Below, piece after piece: positions 34,986-43,387 of a stretch of DNA of 44,303 nt. The notes under the pieces are model-generated. The model ran no database searches. It was not told the origin of the DNA and saw nothing but the letters and a program-made list of their open reading frames with translations. The DNA comes from Bacteroidota bacterium. Lineage in GTDB: Bacteria; Bacteroidota; Bacteroidia; Chitinophagales; Saprospiraceae. How positions within the stretch are numbered: position 1 is the stretch's first letter; every line of letters starts with the position of its first letter. The stretch lies in NCBI GenBank assembly GCA_024642705.1, contig JAHEAQ010000003.1, positions 103,067 to 147,369 on the forward strand. Reading direction: 5' to 3'. Both the position numbers and the translations under genes were made by a program.

Positions 34986-36686
34986 TTAACCAGTGTCTAA
35001 ATAGCTTAACACATCCAAGCCCCACCTACCCCAAGAAGCTAATTTGTCCCCGACTTTGGACAACATTCCCGGTGTGTTAATTTTCATTTTATAACCCCAA
35101 GTAAATCCAAGTCCTAAAGATGCTTTTCCTGAACTTCCTAAAGTCAATTCTCCACCATCCCATCTGGCGATGTATGAATATTCACCACCCAAGCCAACCA
35201 TCATTCCAGCAGAAACTGTGAACTTTCCTAGATCCATTCCTCCTCCTCTTACCATTATTTGTGTGGTTCCTTCGGCAGATGCTCCAAGAGATGCACCAAG
35301 TTTCCCCTTGACTTGGCCTTTTCGCTTAGCAGGATTATATTCAGCAGTGGCTTCCATACCAACTTTTCCGCCTACATGACCGCCGATGGTACCTCCAGCC
35401 GCAATATTTGTCCTATCTGATCCATAGGTTCCAAAACCAATTTTTTTCTTACCTCCTCTTCCAGCTTTTATTTCTATTTTGGCTTCACCTTTAAAACCTT
35501 CTTTAGATCCCTTAACTGAAGCTCCGCCTTCCGCTTCTAATTTTCCTGCTGGTCCCAAGCTGATCGATGAATCTTCAGGTATTTTGATTTCCCCTAGGTC
35601 AATTTCAACTTGACTTATAATGTCATCAGCTAAACTTCCTTCTTCTTGTTCCCCTTCCTGGCCTCCTTCTTCATCCTCTTCAAACAATGCTTTTGCAGCT
35701 TCTTCTGATAAAGATTGTTCAGCTGTTCTATTTTCGCCTTGTGCAAATTCACCAACTACTGGAATATTAGCGATTTCCGGTGAACTTTCTCCTTCATATT
35801 CTCCTCCTCCCCATCCAAATTTTGACAATATCTTCCCAAGAAAAGTTTGCGGTTCTGCTTCTTGCAATTCATCACGCTCTAAAAATCCATAAGCTAGATC
35901 ATAATCGAAAGACTTTCTGGTTTGTGCTAAAATTTCTTGAAGCTGCTCATCCGTCATATCTTCAAATATGTGCAGCATCGATTTCTTCTGTGCTTGCCCA
36001 AATTTGTAATTCCCCATTTTAACTTTAAGATCATCCTCACTATTTTTTGCTCTCTGAACAATACCATTGGAAACCGATTTTAATTGAAATGCATTTGAAT
36101 CCGAACTGCTTGAAGAGAAGTTTGCCGCTTTAGCTCCCATTTGATCTGCCTCTTTTTCTAATCCATCGTCATCGTTAACGTTAACGTTCCCTTTCATTTG
36201 CATCGTTGGCTGCACTCGACCCTGTTTCTGTTGCACTACATGCCATGCTTCATGAGGTAGGTATTTCTCTTGACCAGCACCTAAATGAATTTCAGTCCCT
36301 TGAGCATAAGCATGTGCTTTAAGTTGGGCAGGTTTAGGGGAATTGTAATGCACATTGACATCATTAAGAGAAAATCCAGAAAGGTTTTCAACTCCTGCCT
36401 TAAGCTGATTTGGAAGACCAGTATTATTTGCTTTAAGTTGAAGTTCTCCATTTCCACTATTTGGCATAGGTGGAGGACCAGAACCATCTATTGCGAATTG
36501 AAATGGAGCATTGACAACCCCAGTACTTTCTTCATTTTGTGTAATTGAAGTAGATTTATGTTCTGCTTTCAATTGAAATGGCGGAGGAGTAAAATTTGAC
36601 AACTGACTTTGGTCATTCTGATTTTGAGCACCATCAGCACTTGATCTTTTAAGATCTTTATCATTATCTCTTTTAAATTCTCCCAT
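34986..36686 (-). CDS. DUF4157 (eCIS core) cargo-like protein C
   Basis: The first gene of the array in the direction of transcription. From the ATG at 36686 it encodes 566 residues; a TTG at 36707 would add seven. The leader has FQL-type motifs (PFQLKAEH, PFQFAIDG, LQLKANN, PNQLKAG), and the DUF4157 core (about 97-165) has HEAWH at 145-149. AFQLKSVS recurs after the core. A helical region (about 220-290) and an acidic Glu/Gly linker (about 325-365) follow. The C-terminal 170 residues are glycine-rich and probably beta-structured (GGTIGGHVGGKVGMEATAEY, GKLGASLGASAEGTTQIMV), unlike the helical ends of A and B. It is followed after 68 bases by the DcrB-like gene. Confidence 0.85.
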   Translation of the reverse strand: MGEFKRDNDKDLKRSSADGAQNQNDQSQLSNFTPPPFQLKAEHKSTSITQNEESTGVVNAPFQFAIDGSGPPPMPNSGNGELQLKANNTGLPNQLKAGVENLSGFSLNDVNVHYNSPKPAQLKAHAYAQGTEIHLGAGQEKYLPHEAWHVVQQKQGRVQPTMQMKGNVNVNDDDGLEKEADQMGAKAANFSSSSSDSNAFQLKSVSNGIVQRAKNSEDDLKVKMGNYKFGQAQKKSMLHIFEDMTDEQLQEILAQTRKSFDYDLAYGFLERDELQEAEPQTFLGKILSKFGWGGGEYEGESSPEIANIPVVGEFAQGENRTAEQSLSEEAAKALFEEDEEGGQEGEQEEGSLADDIISQVEIDLGEIKIPEDSSISLGPAGKLEAEGGASVKGSKEGFKGEAKIEIKAGRGGKKKIGFGTYGSDRTNIAAGGTIGGHVGGKVGMEATAEYNPAKRKGQVKGKLGASLGASAEGTTQIMVRGGGMDLGKFTVSAGMMVGLGGEYSYIARWDGGELTLGSSGKASLGLGFTWGYKMKINTPGMLSKVGDKLASWGRWGLDVLSYLDTG

Positions 36687-37168
36687 TCTTACAATTTCTT
36701 TGCCCAAAATGGAATCAAAAAGTAGTATTTTAGATCCGTTCGAGATTTCATATCCCTTCTTTCAGACTCATTTTCCTTCAATGTTATGCGAATTTAAAAG
36801 ACAAATGTTTTGGGTTAACATATCAACCATTTAAACATTTGGGTTGACAGCTTACCAAAAATACTTGAAATTTTGGGTTATTAAAAAGGTATTAAACATT
36901 AAGTTGGCTAATATAGGCTTAACTAATTTGAAAATCAAGTGCTAAACTGGGATTCAATTAATTATTTGCAAAAAATATTGGCATTCAAGAATATAAATGT
37001 TTGTTAAATTGACAGAAGTTAAAAAGCGTGGAGAAAAAATTATTAAAAAAGAAAGAAAAAACCAATTGCAAATAACAATTACAAAAAAGAGATTTTGAAA
37101 ATTTTAATAAAAGTGCAATATTTCAGTGTTTTGGATGTTCAAACATAAATAGAATTAAATTATAATAA
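36687..37168. other. Divergent gap between cargo gene C and folB, with repeated TTTGGGTT words
   Basis: 482 AT-rich bases with no gene. Three TTTGGGTT words occur at 36809-36816, 36838-36845 and 36872-36879. The first two extend to TTTGGGTTAACA and TTTGGGTTGACA. They lie about 120-190 bases upstream of cargo gene C and could be regulator sites; no exact -7 box was found for either gene. Confidence 0.35.
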
Positions 37169-37516
37169 ATGACACAAATTGGTCTTGAAGGCATGGAATT
37201 TTATGCTTACCATGGATTTTATCCTACAGAAAGAAAAACTGGCCATAAATATATCGTTGATGTTTTCGTGACACTAAGAAATGATCTTGATGCTAGTGAA
37301 AATATAGCCCACACTTTTAATTATGAAGACATTTTCAAAATATGCAAAATGGAAATGGACCAACCCAGAAGATTGTTGGAAACTGTCACTTACAACATAG
37401 CGGCACGTCTTAAAAAAGAACAAACAAATATTGAAAAAATAGACATTAAACTTCGAAAAGTTGGCGTTCAACTAGGAGGAGAAGTGAAACAATCTGTTAT
37501 CAAATACAGTATTTAA
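37169..37516 (+). CDS. folB: Dihydroneopterin aldolase
   Basis: FolB cleaves 7,8-dihydroneopterin to 6-hydroxymethyl-dihydropterin and glycolaldehyde in folate synthesis. The 115-residue length is normal. It has the family start IGLEGMEFYAYHGFYPTERKTG with the substrate-site residues, FNYEDIFKICK (Tyr-Glu contact), LLETVTYNIA, and a C-terminal strand with the active-site lysine region KLRKVG. It is followed by an AT-only hairpin and then a lipoprotein gene. The start is unambiguous. Confidence 0.93.
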   Translation: MTQIGLEGMEFYAYHGFYPTERKTGHKYIVDVFVTLRNDLDASENIAHTFNYEDIFKICKMEMDQPRRLLETVTYNIAARLKKEQTNIEKIDIKLRKVGVQLGGEVKQSVIKYSI

Positions 37517-37535
37517 ATTTATTTCATCGATTTAG

Positions 37536-37562
37536 TATTTAAAAAAAGAATGTTTTTAAATA
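37536..37562 (+). terminator. AT-rich hairpin after folB
   Basis: A perfect 10-base inverted repeat (TATTTAAAAA and TTTTTAAATA) with a 7-base loop, 20 bases after the folB stop. It contains no GC pair and no following T-run, so it may be a weak terminator or mRNA 3' structure rather than a true intrinsic terminator. Confidence 0.25.
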
Positions 37563-37604
37563 AGTTAAAGTTTCTCAATAAATAAAAAAGTAAATAAAAT
37601 AAAA

Positions 37605-38318
37605 ATGAAAAAATATTTTCTAATTCCTTTAATGGTGCTCATTTTAACTTCGTGTGATGAAGCCACAATGAAAAAAATTCTGGACGCCACAACCAGTACT
37701 GAACTTACACAAACAGAAATTGCAAATGGCTTAAAAGAAGCTTTAGGAAAAGGTGTCGAGAGTGGTGTCCAATATCTTTCTAAAACAGATGGTTTTTATA
37801 AGACAAGTTATAAGATTTTACTTCCCGATGAAGCTCAAAAAGTGGTGGAGAAATTGCGATTGATACCAGGCTTCAACAATGTTGAAGAAGTTATACTTGA
37901 GAAAATCAATAGGAGTGCTGAAGATGCGGTGCAAAAGGCTAGTCCAATATTTGTAAATGCAATCAAAACAATGACCATCAATGATGCACTTGGAATTCTA
38001 ATGGGAGAAAAAAATTCTGCCACTTTATATCTTGATCAGAAAACCCATAATCCACTTTTTAATGAATTTCAACCAGTAATAGTTGAATCTTTAAATAAAT
38101 TTAATGCCCTCGATTATTGGTCTGACGCAGTTAATGCTTACAATAAAATCCCTTTTGTCACAAAATTGAATCCTAAGTTGGAAGATTATATTACTGAAAA
38201 AGCATTGGTTAGCTTATTTGATCGGATCGAAAAGGAAGAATTATCCATAAGAAGCAATCTTGCAAGCAGAACAACCGATTTATTAAGAAGAGTATTTGCT
38301 AAACAAGATAAGGTATAA
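37605..38318 (+). CDS. DUF4197 lipoprotein
   Basis: The 237-residue protein starts with a lipoprotein signal (KKYFLIPLMVLILTSC, lipobox cysteine at residue 17). The mature part is helical and matches DUF4197: LTQTEIANGLKEALGKGVE, ILLPDEAQKVVEKLR, then MTINDALGILMGEKNSATLYL and a C-terminal region with LEDYITEKALVSLFDRIEKEE. Its function is unknown. It is expected to sit in the periplasm, anchored to a membrane by lipid. It lies alone between folB and the GHMP kinase, same strand but with wide gaps. Confidence 0.88.
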   Translation: MKKYFLIPLMVLILTSCDEATMKKILDATTSTELTQTEIANGLKEALGKGVESGVQYLSKTDGFYKTSYKILLPDEAQKVVEKLRLIPGFNNVEEVILEKINRSAEDAVQKASPIFVNAIKTMTINDALGILMGEKNSATLYLDQKTHNPLFNEFQPVIVESLNKFNALDYWSDAVNAYNKIPFVTKLNPKLEDYITEKALVSLFDRIEKEELSIRSNLASRTTDLLRRVFAKQDKV

Positions 38319-38519
38319 TTTTGATTAAAAAATTAAATCAATTCTATCAGAAAAACTAGAAAATTGATTTGAAAATAAAAGTTTTTAATATTTAACACAT
38401 ATACTTTTAAAATATTTTGAGAATTAATATATATAAAATATATATTTGTTAATTTCGTCAATATTATTTTTCAACGAAAAACAACAGCCATCAAAGGAAA
38501 ATTCTACGCACACGGGAAA

Positions 38520-39407
38520 GTGCTGTTAACGAGTGAATACGCCGTACTCGATGGAGCTAAAGCAATTGCTTTGCCTACAAAATTCGGTCAGTCACTTGAA
38601 TGCAAACCCAATAAAGGTTCGGATTTGATATGGTCTGCCTTGGATAACAAAGGAAAAGAATGGTTTTCTGCTCAAATATCTTTAATAGATTTTGATGCTA
38701 TTAAAAGCTCGGACAAGAATCAAGCAAAGGAACTCCAAAAACTTTTAAAAAATGCGGTTCGATTAAATTCTGAATTCTTATCTAAATGGAATGGATTTAA
38801 AGTTACAACCAAATTGGATTTTCCTTTGGATTGGGGGCTTGGGTCAAGTTCTACTTTAACTTATCTTGTTGCAGAATGGGCAGATGCTCATCCATTGTTA
38901 TTACATTTTAAAAACAATCTTGGTTCAGGATATGATGTCGCTTGCGCTGGAGCAGACGGACCAATCAGTTACCAATTGAAAGATGATGAAGTGAAATGGG
39001 AAGAAATTGATTTTGAACTTAAGTTTAGCGATCATTTACACTTTATTCATCTTGGTCAGAAACAATCCTCTAACGACGCCATTGCATATTATACCAAGAC
39101 CCTGAAAAAAAAGGATGAATTTGTTGATTCCTGTAATCAACTGACCAATGAATTTTTGAAATGCAGTTCCCTAGGTTCATTTATGAAATTAATGAATGAG
39201 CACGAAAAGTTGGTTTCTAATACCCTCAAAATTGAAACTGCAAAAGAAATTCATTTCAAAAATTTCAACGGTAGTGTTAAATCATTAGGAGCCTGGGGCG
39301 GAGACTTCGTGCTTGCAGCATCAGAGTTATCAAAAAGTGAAGTTCACAAATATTTCATTGAAAAAGGATTTAAAGATTGCTTTTCATACAGCGATTTTGT
39401 ACTTTAG
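38520..39407 (+). CDS. GYDIA-type GHMP kinase
   Basis: A member of the GHMP small-molecule kinase superfamily (mevalonate kinase-like), of the Bacteroidota type with a GYDIA motif, here GSGYDVACAGADG. The phosphate-binding motif is DWGLGSSSTLTYLVAEW, and GAWGGDFVLAAS forms the third motif. The substrate is unknown, although a mevalonate-pathway-like role is possible. The first standard start is GTG at 38520, but the conserved N-terminal residues FYAHGK are encoded just upstream in the same open frame. The real start is therefore probably further upstream at a non-standard codon (for example ATC at 38490) or was altered by a sequencing error. A stop at 38418 bounds the open frame. Confidence 0.85.
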   Translation: MLLTSEYAVLDGAKAIALPTKFGQSLECKPNKGSDLIWSALDNKGKEWFSAQISLIDFDAIKSSDKNQAKELQKLLKNAVRLNSEFLSKWNGFKVTTKLDFPLDWGLGSSSTLTYLVAEWADAHPLLLHFKNNLGSGYDVACAGADGPISYQLKDDEVKWEEIDFELKFSDHLHFIHLGQKQSSNDAIAYYTKTLKKKDEFVDSCNQLTNEFLKCSSLGSFMKLMNEHEKLVSNTLKIETAKEIHFKNFNGSVKSLGAWGGDFVLAASELSKSEVHKYFIEKGFKDCFSYSDFVL

Positions 39408-39547
39408 AAAAGGAATGCATTTTACTTATTAAATTTTACTTCAATTTTCTTTTTAAGAATTGTTGCAAAAACAATAAGATGATGATAGTTTAACTTTTTG
39501 CGAACAAAATACATAACTTCGCCACTTGATTCAATCAATAACTGAGA

Positions 39548-40399
39548 ATGGAAGAATTAGACCAAGCCTTATTAGCAAAATTTATCGTTGATGCTCTTGC
39601 AGAAGACGTCGGAGATGGGGACCATACTTCTCTTGCTTGTATACCAAAGTCAAGTAGGAATACCGCACAACTCATTGTGAAAGACGTTGGAGTGATAGCT
39701 GGAGTTGAAATTGCTAAAAGGATTTTTGAATATGTTGATCCTGAAAGTACGGTTACAGTTTTTATTGAAGATGGCACAGATGTAGGATTTCATGATGTTA
39801 TATTTGAAGTTGAATGTAATTCCCAAGCTCTGTTGAAAGCAGAAAGACTTGTGTTGAATACGATGCAAAGAATGAGTGGAATTGCAACGCTTAGTAGCCG
39901 TTTTGCAGTTGAAGTTGAAGATATGCCAGTCAAAATATTAGATACTAGAAAAACTTCTCCACTGTTAAGATTTATTGAAAAATATGCGGTCAGAATTGGC
40001 GGATGCCATAATTATAGAGATGGTTTATATGATTGGATCATGATAAAAGACAATCATATTGATGCATGTGGAAGTATTTCACAGGCAATCGAACATGTCA
40101 ATACCTACCTTAAAGAAAATGAATTAGATCTAAAAATCACGATAGAAGTAAGGAATTTGGTGGAACTGTATGAAGTTTTGAAAGCAGGAAAAGTTAATAG
40201 GATTATGTTGGATAATTTCGAACTTCCATTGCTTCAGGAAGCTGTCCAAATTATTGACGGGCGTTTTGAAATTGAAGCTTCAGGCGGTGTATCTTTGAAT
40301 ACTGTGAGAAAAATTGCTGAAACAGGAGTTCATTTTATTTCAGCAGGTGCACTCACACATTCTGCAGGATCGCTAGATTTATCTTTAAAAATAAAATAG
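39548..40399 (+). CDS. nadC: Nicotinate-nucleotide pyrophosphorylase (carboxylating)
   Basis: NadC condenses quinolinate with PRPP to nicotinate mononucleotide and CO2 in NAD synthesis. The 283-residue protein has EDVGDGDHTS near the N-terminus, LNTMQRMSGIATLS, and ILDTRKTSPLLRFIEKYAVR with GGCHNYRDGLYDWIMIKDNH (each part of the active site). C-terminally it has IMLDNF and FEIEASGGVSLNTVRKIAETG. Length and motifs are complete. It follows the GHMP kinase after 140 bases and probably has its own promoter. A nearly 670-base poorly coding stretch follows. Confidence 0.95.
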   Translation: MEELDQALLAKFIVDALAEDVGDGDHTSLACIPKSSRNTAQLIVKDVGVIAGVEIAKRIFEYVDPESTVTVFIEDGTDVGFHDVIFEVECNSQALLKAERLVLNTMQRMSGIATLSSRFAVEVEDMPVKILDTRKTSPLLRFIEKYAVRIGGCHNYRDGLYDWIMIKDNHIDACGSISQAIEHVNTYLKENELDLKITIEVRNLVELYEVLKAGKVNRIMLDNFELPLLQEAVQIIDGRFEIEASGGVSLNTVRKIAETGVHFISAGALTHSAGSLDLSLKIK

Positions 40400-40458
40400 T
40401 TTTTTTATTCATTTACTATTCTATTCGTTTAATTCTAAATGCCACTTGTTATTAGGAT

Positions 40459-40566
40459 TTAGGATGGATAGGTAGAAACTAGGAATGTAATGAGAATAAC
40501 AAGAAAAATCATTGCTATCCAAAATCTCACATCTTTATAAAAAAGATCATTGTCTTTCTGCAACAT
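40459..40566 (-). CDS. Single-helix small membrane protein (35 residues)
   Basis: A short frame from ATG at 40566 to TAA encodes a charged N-terminus (MLQKDNDLFYKDVRF) followed by one strongly hydrophobic helix (WIAMIFLVILITFLV) and a short tail (STYPS). This is a typical composition for small inner-membrane proteins of Bacteroidota. No ribosome-binding signal or promoter was recognised, and similarity to known small proteins could not be tested. It lies in an otherwise empty gap downstream of nadC, on the opposite strand. Confidence 0.45.
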   Translation of the reverse strand: MLQKDNDLFYKDVRFWIAMIFLVILITFLVSTYPS

Positions 40567-41067
40567 GCTATTTTAAGGTTTTGGTTATTAATTGTATCGT
40601 TTGATACGAAAAATGCAAAAACAATGCCATGGGAATTATTCGTAATATGTTAAAACGGGATTTTTTTACGCCCTTTTATGGCTGTTTTAATACATCCATT
40701 TAATAGCTAGGTATACTACACACATTTTAAGCTCCTTTTATATTAAAACTTCTTTTCAAGTGAGAACTTTCTATTATATAAAAACTAAAGAAACATTTAG
40801 AAAAGATGTTTAACTTAAAAAGTAATAAAACTCAATTAATATAAATCCAAAAGTATTTTAGCAAAATTTCTATCCATCTGATGGGTGAAAATTATTTATA
40901 TAAAATGAAGTGATTTAGAAAAATTGAAATAATTGCTTAATTTCAAAAATCTATTTTCTTAACACCTTAATATTTTTAAGATATTTGAAATACCTTAAAT
41001 TACAATCCAGGCCTATATTAGATCGTTTCAATTGCCTTAAATATTCAAAAATTAAGTTATTCGGTCA
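40567..41067. other. AT-rich non-coding region
   Basis: About 500 bases between the small membrane protein and the glycosyltransferase. It contains a short inverted repeat (GTATC-GTTT-GATAC, near 40598-40611) and many AT runs. No reading frame, RNA gene or promoter box could be supported. Confidence 0.3.
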
Positions 41068-42246
41068 ATGCAATTAATATACATTTTTCAAAATGATATT
41101 ATAAAACAAACTGCTGATGTCCATCAGAGTTTGCAAATGTCCAATTCACTATCCAAAAATTTACAAATCACATTTTTGACCTCAAGAATTTCTAGGAAAA
41201 GACTAAACTCTTTATTAAATGATTATCATCTTAATGGCTCTGTGAAATTTTCAATTTTACCCATCAAACTTTTTACGGCGAATATTTTTATTGAATATTA
41301 TAGTAGATTAATTTACAATTTTCTTGTCTTAATCTACCTGCAAAATAAAAAGAGCTATATAATATTTACGAGAGATTTATCCTTTTTATATCTATTGTCA
41401 AAATTACCTCGTTTTTTGCACCCCAAGGCTAAAATCATCTTTGAAGCGCATAAAATCTATCATAAAGCATCTAACAAAGTTTCCTTATCTCAAGAAAGGA
41501 AAGCCCTTGCCATACCAAATTTTTTTATCCCGACTACAAAGGGAATAGCAAATGAATTAATGGAAACATTTGAAATTCCAGAAACTAAAATACAAATATT
41601 AGGAAATGGTGTGAATACACAATTTTTTAATACTATAAAAGCTGATTACCAAGAATTTTACACTCGATTTCCCTTATGCAAAGGAAAAAAAGTCATCGTT
41701 TATGCAGGCTCATTTTTAGATTGGAAAGGAATAGATATCATTATTGATGCAGTAAGTCATTTGACCCAACAAAATTTTTATTTCCTAATTATCGGTGGTT
41801 CAGGATTAAATTTAGAAAAATATAAAAAAATTATCTCCATAAAGGAGTTGAACTCATATGTTGCAGCTTATGAAAAAATGCCTTTGAATTTAGTTGTAAA
41901 TATTTTAAAATGTGCTGAAATTGGAATTATTCCAAACAACTATTCTTTTGAAAGTTCTTACACTTCCCCATTGAAGATTTCAGAATATCTTGCAGCAGGA
42001 ATACCTATTATTGCTTCAGATCTACCTGTTTTTAAAGAAGTTTTGGAAGAAAATCAAAATGCAATATTTTTCAAAACTGGACAAGGAAAGGACCTTTCTG
42101 ATAAAATTATTCAATTGAGTAATAATATTGAATTACAACAACTTATGCGAAAAAATAATCTAGAAAAAGCTAAAAATAGAGATTGGAACAAAAGAGCATT
42201 GTCAATTAAAGAAATAATTGATGATTTGACATTAAATAAAATCTAA
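41068..42246 (+). CDS. Family 4 glycosyltransferase (GT-B fold)
   Basis: The 392-residue protein has two Rossmann-like halves. The C-terminal nucleotide-sugar domain starts near VIVYAGSFLDWKGIDIIIDA, with the family lysine after the AG motif. It continues with FLIIGGSG, the KCAEIGIIPN helix, and the EX7E-like SSYTSPLKISEYLAAGIPIIASDLP with the donor-binding glutamate. IQILGNGVNTQFF precedes it. Donor and acceptor are unknown. It is convergent with a sulfotransferase gene 32 bases away; both could act on the same surface polysaccharide, but no other glycan genes are in the window. Its GC content is as low as its surroundings. Confidence 0.9.
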   Translation: MQLIYIFQNDIIKQTADVHQSLQMSNSLSKNLQITFLTSRISRKRLNSLLNDYHLNGSVKFSILPIKLFTANIFIEYYSRLIYNFLVLIYLQNKKSYIIFTRDLSFLYLLSKLPRFLHPKAKIIFEAHKIYHKASNKVSLSQERKALAIPNFFIPTTKGIANELMETFEIPETKIQILGNGVNTQFFNTIKADYQEFYTRFPLCKGKKVIVYAGSFLDWKGIDIIIDAVSHLTQQNFYFLIIGGSGLNLEKYKKIISIKELNSYVAAYEKMPLNLVVNILKCAEIGIIPNNYSFESSYTSPLKISEYLAAGIPIIASDLPVFKEVLEENQNAIFFKTGQGKDLSDKIIQLSNNIELQQLMRKNNLEKAKNRDWNKRALSIKEIIDDLTLNKI

Positions 42247-42278
42247 CTCAATCCAAATAATAAAGAAACATAAAAAAA

Positions 42279-43154
42279 CTATTTTTTTTCTACCCAACAA
42301 TCCAAATCGATATTTATCATTTTGCTTAGTTTTGGAATTTCCTTATTTACAAATTCCTGAATATATGCTTTATCCGAATTTTCAATCTTTCCAAAAGATG
42401 CTTTTCTCATATGTAAGGAATGAACCAATTTAGAAATACCAATTTTTTTCAACCAAATGATAAATCCGGTCATCCCAATTGCAGAAAAAAAGCGGATGGT
42501 TTGCTTTTCGAGTTTCACTAAAAAGGGAAACAGTGTTTTTTTGGATGCATTGAATTTTTTGTGAAGAGATGGCGGAACAAAAGAATCATCTACTTTTAAA
42601 AAATGGTATAAATTTTTTATTTCCACTTCTGGGTTTTTTATAAAATTCTCTAAGACAAAAAAATGAATATTTTCTTTACCAAAAATCTTCAAATAATTTT
42701 CGATGTAATCAGAATAATGCAAAAGCGCTTTCATTTTTGGATTGGTTTGCATTTCCACCTCCAATTCCTCTAATTCAATGGAGAGATAATTTTTCAAAAA
42801 ATTGTAATAAGAAAAAATTGCCTTCTGTGGATGTCGAAGGCATATTATGATTTTGACGTCAGGAAAGGTATTTTTTATTCTCAACCCTGTTTCGTATTTC
42901 AAAATATATTGTGGCGAAAATTCTCCCATAATAGTTTCTGACTTCCGATGGCTCCAATGATTCAGATACCAATTGATGCTTTTTTTAGAATTTGGATTAA
43001 TTTTTTGACTAGATTCGGATAACTGATAATGTGAATTAAAGTATTGGATTTCCTTTGGGACAGAAAAACAAATATCTGGATGTTCTTCTAATAATCGAGA
43101 GACAGTGGTTGTACCACATTTTGCAAATCCGACACCTATAAAATCAACCTTCAT
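42279..43154 (-). CDS. Sulfotransferase-domain protein
   Basis: A PAPS-dependent sulfotransferase of 291 residues. The 5'-phosphosulfate loop is GVGFAKCGTTTVSRLLEEHP (residues 7-26), and the 3'-phosphate motif is IICLRHPQKAIFSYYNFL (about 115-132). KEIQYFNSHY and GEFSPQYI match the heparan/carbohydrate N- and O-sulfotransferase group. A conserved ENFIKNPEVEIKNLYHFL follows. There is no signal peptide, which suggests a cytoplasmic enzyme acting on a precursor. The acceptor is unknown; the adjacent convergent GT4 glycosyltransferase suggests a glycan. Confidence 0.87.
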   Translation of the reverse strand: MKVDFIGVGFAKCGTTTVSRLLEEHPDICFSVPKEIQYFNSHYQLSESSQKINPNSKKSINWYLNHWSHRKSETIMGEFSPQYILKYETGLRIKNTFPDVKIIICLRHPQKAIFSYYNFLKNYLSIELEELEVEMQTNPKMKALLHYSDYIENYLKIFGKENIHFFVLENFIKNPEVEIKNLYHFLKVDDSFVPPSLHKKFNASKKTLFPFLVKLEKQTIRFFSAIGMTGFIIWLKKIGISKLVHSLHMRKASFGKIENSDKAYIQEFVNKEIPKLSKMINIDLDCWVEKK

Positions 43155-43387
43155 ATAAAATTTTAAAAAAGCTTTGATGTGAAAATAATAAAATAAAAGT
43201 TGTGCGCTTCTGAAATGAAATAGTTATATGACAGACTTAGCAAAAAAGGAGCAGCCCCTTATTATACTCAGATCCTACCAGGACGAAATAGTCCAAAAAT
43301 CAAAAGAAATTTACATTCATGTGGATATGAAACCTGTTTAAAAAAATAATATGTCCAATATATTTGATTAATTTGGGTTAAAATTAT
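43155..43387. other. AT-rich gap upstream of the cupin gene
   Basis: The 233 bases between the sulfotransferase start and the left flanking repeat hold only one short plus-strand frame (43228-43341, 37 codons), with no recognisable similarity. No convincing promoter for the sulfotransferase was found here. Confidence 0.25.

Noticed and set aside
29596-36686. Structural genes of a contractile injection system next to the cargo genes
   Set aside because: None of the five genes resembles a sheath, tube, spike, baseplate or AAA+ protein, so no eCIS locus is claimed here.
42247-42290. A/T hairpin between the convergent glycosyltransferase and sulfotransferase stops as bidirectional terminator
   Set aside because: It is only an A-run followed by a T-run inside an AT-rich gap, without any GC pair. 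Not distinguishable from background.
43228-43341. Plus-strand frame of 37 codons (begins MTDLAKKEQPLI) upstream of the cupin gene
   Set aside because: Length is near chance, no family, signal or partner was recognised, and it lies in an unstable-looking region. It might be a gene remnant but cannot be supported.
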